NCBI GenBank assembly: GCA_032353305.1
Contig: JAUCNG010421688.1
Span: 1-10,091 of the forward strand
Source: Cephalothrix spiralis
Lineage: Eukaryota; Nemertea; Palaeonemertea; Archinemertea; Cephalotrichidae
Length of the DNA stretch: 10,091 nt
Reading direction: 5' to 3'
This document shows, one piece after another, positions 6,898-10,091 of this stretch (its first letter is position 1; every line of letters starts with the position of its first letter). The notes beneath the pieces were generated by a model. That model was not told the origin of the DNA. It saw only the letters and a program-made list of their open reading frames with translations, and searched no databases. A program made the position numbers and the translations under genes.

Positions 6898-7179
6898 GTG
6901 ATAGGGATATAATTCTCAAACATATGGAATGTGCTGCAAATGAATATATCCATGGGTCAGGTGGCTGGAAATACGCCCAAGATGAGGAGTACACGTTTCA
7001 TTGTTTAAAATGCTAGCATGTCCTACATAAAAAAAATCTTGGCAGGCCTATTAATCCAAGCAAAAATATATATTTAGTCCTAGCCTGCCTAATTTATCGT
7101 CACGTACGCGATCATCGTCACGTACGCCTGTCCTAACATTTAACGAGAGTGAATAACGTAGTTACAGAAAATGTAGATG

Positions 7180-7241
7180 AGGCAATGACGTCACCGGCGG
7201 GCACTATAAACTAATAGTGCCCTCTTGCATGAGTTTGTATG
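7180..7241 (-). repeat. Dispersed hairpin repeat, copy 2 (inverted)
   Basis: This is the reverse complement of the 2537-2598 unit with few changes. The stem is GCGGGCACTAT (7197-7207) and ATAGTGCCCTC (7214-7224), with one base weakening the stem end. TGACGTCA is retained at 7186-7193. Similarity stops at the same base at each end in both copies, about 50 bp beyond the MITE. Confidence 0.75.
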
Positions 7242-7633
7242 ATTGCTCTGGGGATTTTCCCGATCTATCCAACTGCTTTATCCCTTGTGCTTTATTAAAT
7301 TGGCATGCACAGTATCGCGTCACGTTAAATCGGAAGTATAAATATTTTTGCCAATTTCGCAATGCTAGTACATTTCAATGATCCTAAATCACATTGAGGT
7401 ATACCAGATCTTCGGATTATGTATCAACTTATTCTTTGCAAATTAATTTTTGTTAGTTCTTTTTCTAAAAAGTTTGACACATTAAAAGTGTCTACCCTTG
7501 TTTTTATTGTAAGTGAATGCAGTTTGAACCGAAAAGCTCAACTCCTTCTATATGTACGTACAAAGATAATGCATGACGTTTCGTTTCATTGAAAATTCCA
7601 GGCCGTATGGTGGCGATTAGGTTTTAAGCTTAA
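7242..7633. other. Intronic stretch with no recognised feature
   Basis: No exon, splice-bounded coding segment or clear repeat is visible on either strand here. Confidence 0.45.
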
Positions 7634-7733
7634 AATGGACCTATATTCTGAACCAAAGCACTTAGCGGGAGAAATTTATAGAATCAGCGGGTCCATAGGC
7701 ACAAAATATATGATTTGTGGGTTTTGAAATTAT
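7634..7733 (+). repeat. Dispersed direct repeat, copy 2
   Basis: Partner of 6463-6561. It shares the opening ATGGAC...TTCTGAACCAAAGCACTT block and the later CATAGGCACAAAATATA block with GGGTTTTG. Middle sequences differ by substitutions and small indels, so both copies are old. Confidence 0.55.
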
Positions 7734-7810
7734 TTTAGATTCTGCCGTTAAATATACATAAAAATTATATAAATATTGCCACTGTTTTCTATAATCATTT
7801 GATCGTTCAA

Positions 7811-7851
7811 TGACATCATAACAGTTGCAATAAAAACTTCGAGTGACGTCA
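7811..7851 (+). promoter_or_regulatory. Paired CRE-like sites
   Basis: TGACATCA (7811-7818) and the full palindrome TGACGTCA (7844-7851) lie 33 bp apart in similar contexts. TGACGTCA is the CREB/ATF consensus. No adjacent promoter is recognised. The short plus-strand ORF starting at 7851 shows no family signature and is not called as a gene. Confidence 0.3.
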
Positions 7852-8268
7852 TGAACAATTTAGTAAGTGGTATGTTCAGGTATGTTCACTTTTCGGGTAA
7901 TTTAAGACTTCATTGTAACAGCAGTATATTTTTAATGCGAGAAGTGAATAAATCTGATACCAAAGGTTTTTCTAACCCCTTTCTTGACAGTCTGTATGAT
8001 AATCCGAAGGCAAACATCAATTATAAAGAAACAAATAAGACCGGTTCACAATCACAATTAGCTTTCAGCACTTGCCTTATGATTTATTAATATTTTTACG
8101 CATTATTAGGCTGCTACTCAGGTATCACTAAACGTATCTCAAAAAATGAATTTAGTATATTCTTCAGTATTATCCGTCGTCTGGTGTTCTTCCCAGATTT
8201 ATTACACGACATTTAGTTTTCTTCGATAACAATTCGTTTTGACATGTTGGGTAATCGCTGACAGATTT

Positions 8269-8296
8269 CGAATTGCACTCTCGCGCGTGCAATTCG
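8269..8296. repeat. Short perfect inverted repeat
   Basis: CGAATTGCAC (8269-8278) and GTGCAATTCG (8287-8296) are exact inverses around an 8-nt GC-rich loop. It lies 40 bp left of the larger palindrome and may belong to the same element. Confidence 0.55.
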
Positions 8297-8336
8297 CGGT
8301 CTAATTCAACGGATCTCTATCGTCGAGTAATAATAA

Positions 8337-8459
8337 ATATTACTGTATGTGTAGTGAAGTATTTCATTTCAGAATTACTTGTAATTTAACTCGACCTTCG
8401 GTCTCGTTAAATTACTCGTAATTATAAAAAGAAATACATCACTACTCATACAGTAATAT
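8337..8459. repeat. 123-bp near-perfect palindrome
   Basis: The left arm ATATTACTGTATGTGTAGTG... from 8337 pairs with the right arm ending ...CACTACTCATACAGTAATAT at 8459. The arms meet at ACTCGACC-TTC-GGTCTCGTT near 8390-8407. A few mismatches and a small indel occur (about 8365-8372 versus 8425-8432). It would extrude as a long hairpin. It may be a foldback MITE or a small-RNA precursor; neither is shown. Confidence 0.75.
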
Positions 8460-8771
8460 CAGGTAATATTATAAAGTTAAATATTGCGGGTTCGCCAATT
8501 TTTCCGTCCAATTGTGTATCATGAAAGCTAACCTCGGTGATATTTACTGCTTCATCTACATAATGCCTATACCTCTGGTTCCTATATCACCTGCAGTATT
8601 GTAGTCTACTAAAAGAGACCCATCGGTATAGCTCCGTGAAAATTGCCTGAGAGTATATGGATCGCATTACAATACTCTTGTTCACTAGAGTAGTAGTATT
8701 GATCCATAAAAGATTTTTCATTAACTCTGGTCTCTCGAATAATACTTTAAATACTTGCTCGGATATGCTCC

Positions 8772-9257
8772 ACGGCGTTTTGGAAGCCCGAAAAAGATTT
8801 TTGAGCTAATCCATTAAGTTAAGTTTTAAAAATTTCGTATTAAAAAAATAAGGATCGTATAGGATTTTTACAGTTTATATCTTTGTTAAGGAAGGTCTGG
8901 AGCACTTTTCCAGTCGAAAATATTTTTTGATTGGCTTCATTCAAGCGTGTCACAGGTACTCATAAAACCCCGAAATTTCGTATTTTTGGTATTTGAAGTC
9001 CGAATATCTTAGAAACGGCCATATAAATGTATTACGAGCAGATAGAAACATGCCCCCAATTAGTCGAATGGCACCATTATTTTTACGATGGAGGCATGTG
9101 CGCATGCGCAGATACGTGACGTCATTTACTCAAAATCTGTATAACGAAACAAATTTTTGACAGTGAATATCTGTTTAGCCTTGCCACTGAAGCCCAAAAC
9201 TACCGGTGGTAAGCTTGCATTAGCTCAAAAATCTTTTTCGGGCTTCCAGAACGCCGT
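8772..9257. mobile_element. Foldback/MITE-like element with 39-bp inverted arms
   Basis: Bases 8772-8810 and 9219-9257 are inverse copies with one mismatch in 39. They contain GGAAGCCCGAAAAAGATTTT and TGAGCTAAT. Weak similarity continues outward (GGATATGC versus CCATATCT). The 408-bp interior has no transposase ORF but carries an NRF-1-like palindrome and a CRE. It is probably a non-autonomous DNA transposon; no target-site duplication was identified. Confidence 0.72.
9099..9124. promoter_or_regulatory. NRF-1 palindrome next to a CRE
   Basis: TGCGCATGCGCA (9099-9110) is the complete NRF-1 palindromic consensus. TGACGTCA (9117-9124) follows 6 bp later. Both are CpG-bearing in an AT-rich intron, inside the foldback element. 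No transcript start is evident. Confidence 0.4.
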
Positions 9258-9577
9258 CGCTCAGATATGGGCCAGGAGGTCGTAAACAAAATTTCAATAC
9301 AGTGATGCCAAAAATTATCGTTAGGTATAAGTCAGTAAATTTATGTGTGTGTGCAAATCCTAATACGCAGTTATGCTATAGAAAACTAAAGTAAAAATCA
9401 TTATTACTAAGACATGAAATCAATCCAAGCAGAAAACAACGGTTGTTTAATTAAGTGAAAGAAATAGTATCAATTTAAAACAAATTCTGAATTATTTTTA
9501 ATGCCTGGGGGATAATTTTGTCTTTTCTTTACAAAAAAATCTATAGTCAAATATTTGAGATTATTTTATTGCGCTAT
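9258..9577. other. Intronic stretch with no recognised feature
   Basis: AT-rich and unstructured apart from short A and T runs; no coding or repeat signal seen. Confidence 0.45.
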
Positions 9578-9820
9578 CGCTAGGATCGCCTTGGGCGTCG
9601 CTAAACATCGCAGGCGGGGACATTTTTCAAGCGCTATCAGTCGATATGGACCACTACGGATCGCCCATAGGGGCGGGGAATTTTCAGATACTATATAAAA
9701 TAAAAATTGCGCTTTGTAGCACTATGTAATGCAACCCCCACCCACCTGATTTCCATTGATCGGGGCGATCCACCAATTTCTAGCGCTAGAATTGCCTTAG
9801 GCGTCGCTAAGAGTCGCTAT
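9578..9820 (+). repeat. GC-rich direct repeat pair
   Basis: CGCTAGGATCGCCTTGGGCGTCGCTAA (9578-9604) recurs with three changes as CGCTAGAATTGCCTTAGGCGTCGCTAA (9784-9810). Each copy is followed within a few bases by a TCGC motif. Several further GCGCTA and CGATC words lie between them. It could be the two ends of an LTR-less or subterminal-repeat element, or a decayed satellite. No ORF. Confidence 0.55.
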
Positions 9821-9977
9821 TTTGACATTTCCGGGCCCCCTCCCCCCGGTGCATTTCATTGACTGGTGCATTATTGGCGGTTGCCAGCGTTATTGCTAAT
9901 CTCATCTCTATATTTAGTTGACTGACAGCATTTGGTATCAGCGATCCCTCCTGACACAGACCAATATATCAACTTAC

Positions 9978-10091
9978 CATTTCCATAAGTTTGGTCGTCC
10001 ATTTTGAAACAAGCCTTAACCCTTCCATAGCCAAATCATACAAATTCGTGCAGTCCGTATCCGTGAGCAATATCAGATTGTTAGCTTTTTT
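9978..10091 (-). CDS. CYFIP/Sra-1-like gene, exon a (5'-most in window, partial)
   Basis: The minus-strand frame is open from the window edge to donor ATG|GTAAGT at 9978|9977, giving 38 codons in phase 0. The end reads TNLYDLAMEGLRLVSKW then TTKLMEM. CYFIP has RELFDLALRGLQLLSKW then SAHVMEV immediately before its YSWKL segment, which is exactly what exon b supplies. The start of the exon is not seen (an acceptor at the AAAAAAG near the edge is possible). The intron to exon b is 5,746 bp and contains the antisense receptor gene. About 45% identity over the aligned part by eye supports homology with strong divergence. Confidence 0.87.

Larger units (their letters stand above)
6656..7131. mobile_element. 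MITE with perfect 65-bp terminal inverted repeats
   Basis: Bases 6656-6720 and 7067-7131 are exact reverse complements over 65 bp, enclosing 346 bp without a transposase ORF. Each arm contains the tandem motif CGTACGTGACGAT twice and ends inward with GGCTAGGACTAAATATATA. Perfect arms imply recent insertion or ongoing correction. No obvious target-site duplication is seen: left flank GGGCAGGCGT, right flank CCTAACATTT. The left flank also carries an extra AGGCGTAC, suggesting slippage or an imprecise edge. The superfamily is not assignable from this. Confidence 0.88.

Noticed and set aside
7851-8090. Plus-strand 79-codon ORF as a small gene
   Set aside because: No recognisable domain, signal peptide or splice context; ORFs of this length are expected by chance.
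1-10091. CRISPR array, prophage, bacterial operon or integrated virus
   Set aside because: No spaced identical repeats, no dense same-strand ORFs and no viral protein signatures were seen; the genes are spliced metazoan genes.

Overview
This is an animal nuclear genome window: AT-rich, intron-bearing and full of short transposon relics. Splice sites are canonical GT-AG, the genes are metazoan (a CYFIP/Sra-1-like WAVE-complex subunit, a class A GPCR, an ion-channel exon), and there are tRNA-derived SINEs and several foldback or MITE-like elements. The repeat load and the unusual peptide-receptor-like GPCR suggest a marine lophotrochozoan, perhaps a mollusc. That placement is inference and weakly supported.

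The main host gene runs on the minus strand across the window and is not apparent from long ORFs. Five exons join cleanly: 10091(partial)-9978, 4231-4154, 3036-2822, 2312-2168 and 1144-994. Their phases agree at every junction, giving 703 coding nt without a stop. The peptide is colinear with roughly residues 370-600 of CYFIP1/2 (Sra-1/PIR121), but at only about 40-60% identity by eye. That is low for a family I remember as very conserved, so this looks like a divergent CYFIP paralogue. Neither its start nor its end is in the window.

Two other genes lie on the plus strand, opposite to it. At 1-333 is the last exon of a channel-like protein with an S6-type helix, followed by poly(A) signals. 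At 5262-6314 is a complete, intronless 350-residue seven-transmembrane receptor with a signal peptide, nested antisense in the 5.7-kb CYFIP-like intron (4232-9977).

The introns hold most of the repeats. These are: a dimeric minus-strand SINE with target-site-like flanks (about 1258-1813); a plus-strand SINE with a different tRNA-like head but the same core (1834-2015); an inverted pair of 62-bp hairpin repeats (2537-2598 and 7180-7241); a foldback region of AACCCAAAA/TTTTGGGTT units (3437-4034); a MITE with perfect 65-bp terminal inverted repeats (6656-7131); a diverged direct-repeat pair (6463-6561 and 7634-7733); a 123-bp palindrome (8337-8459); a foldback element with 39-bp arms (8772-9257); and a GC-rich direct repeat (9578-9820). 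Candidate regulatory sequences include a consensus CTCF core, an NRF-1 palindrome, several CREs and a nuclear-receptor half-site cluster, several of them inside transposon-like elements.

There is no sign of a prokaryotic operon, CRISPR array or integrated virus. The noteworthy biology is the divergent CYFIP-like gene, the nested receptor and the young mobile elements.
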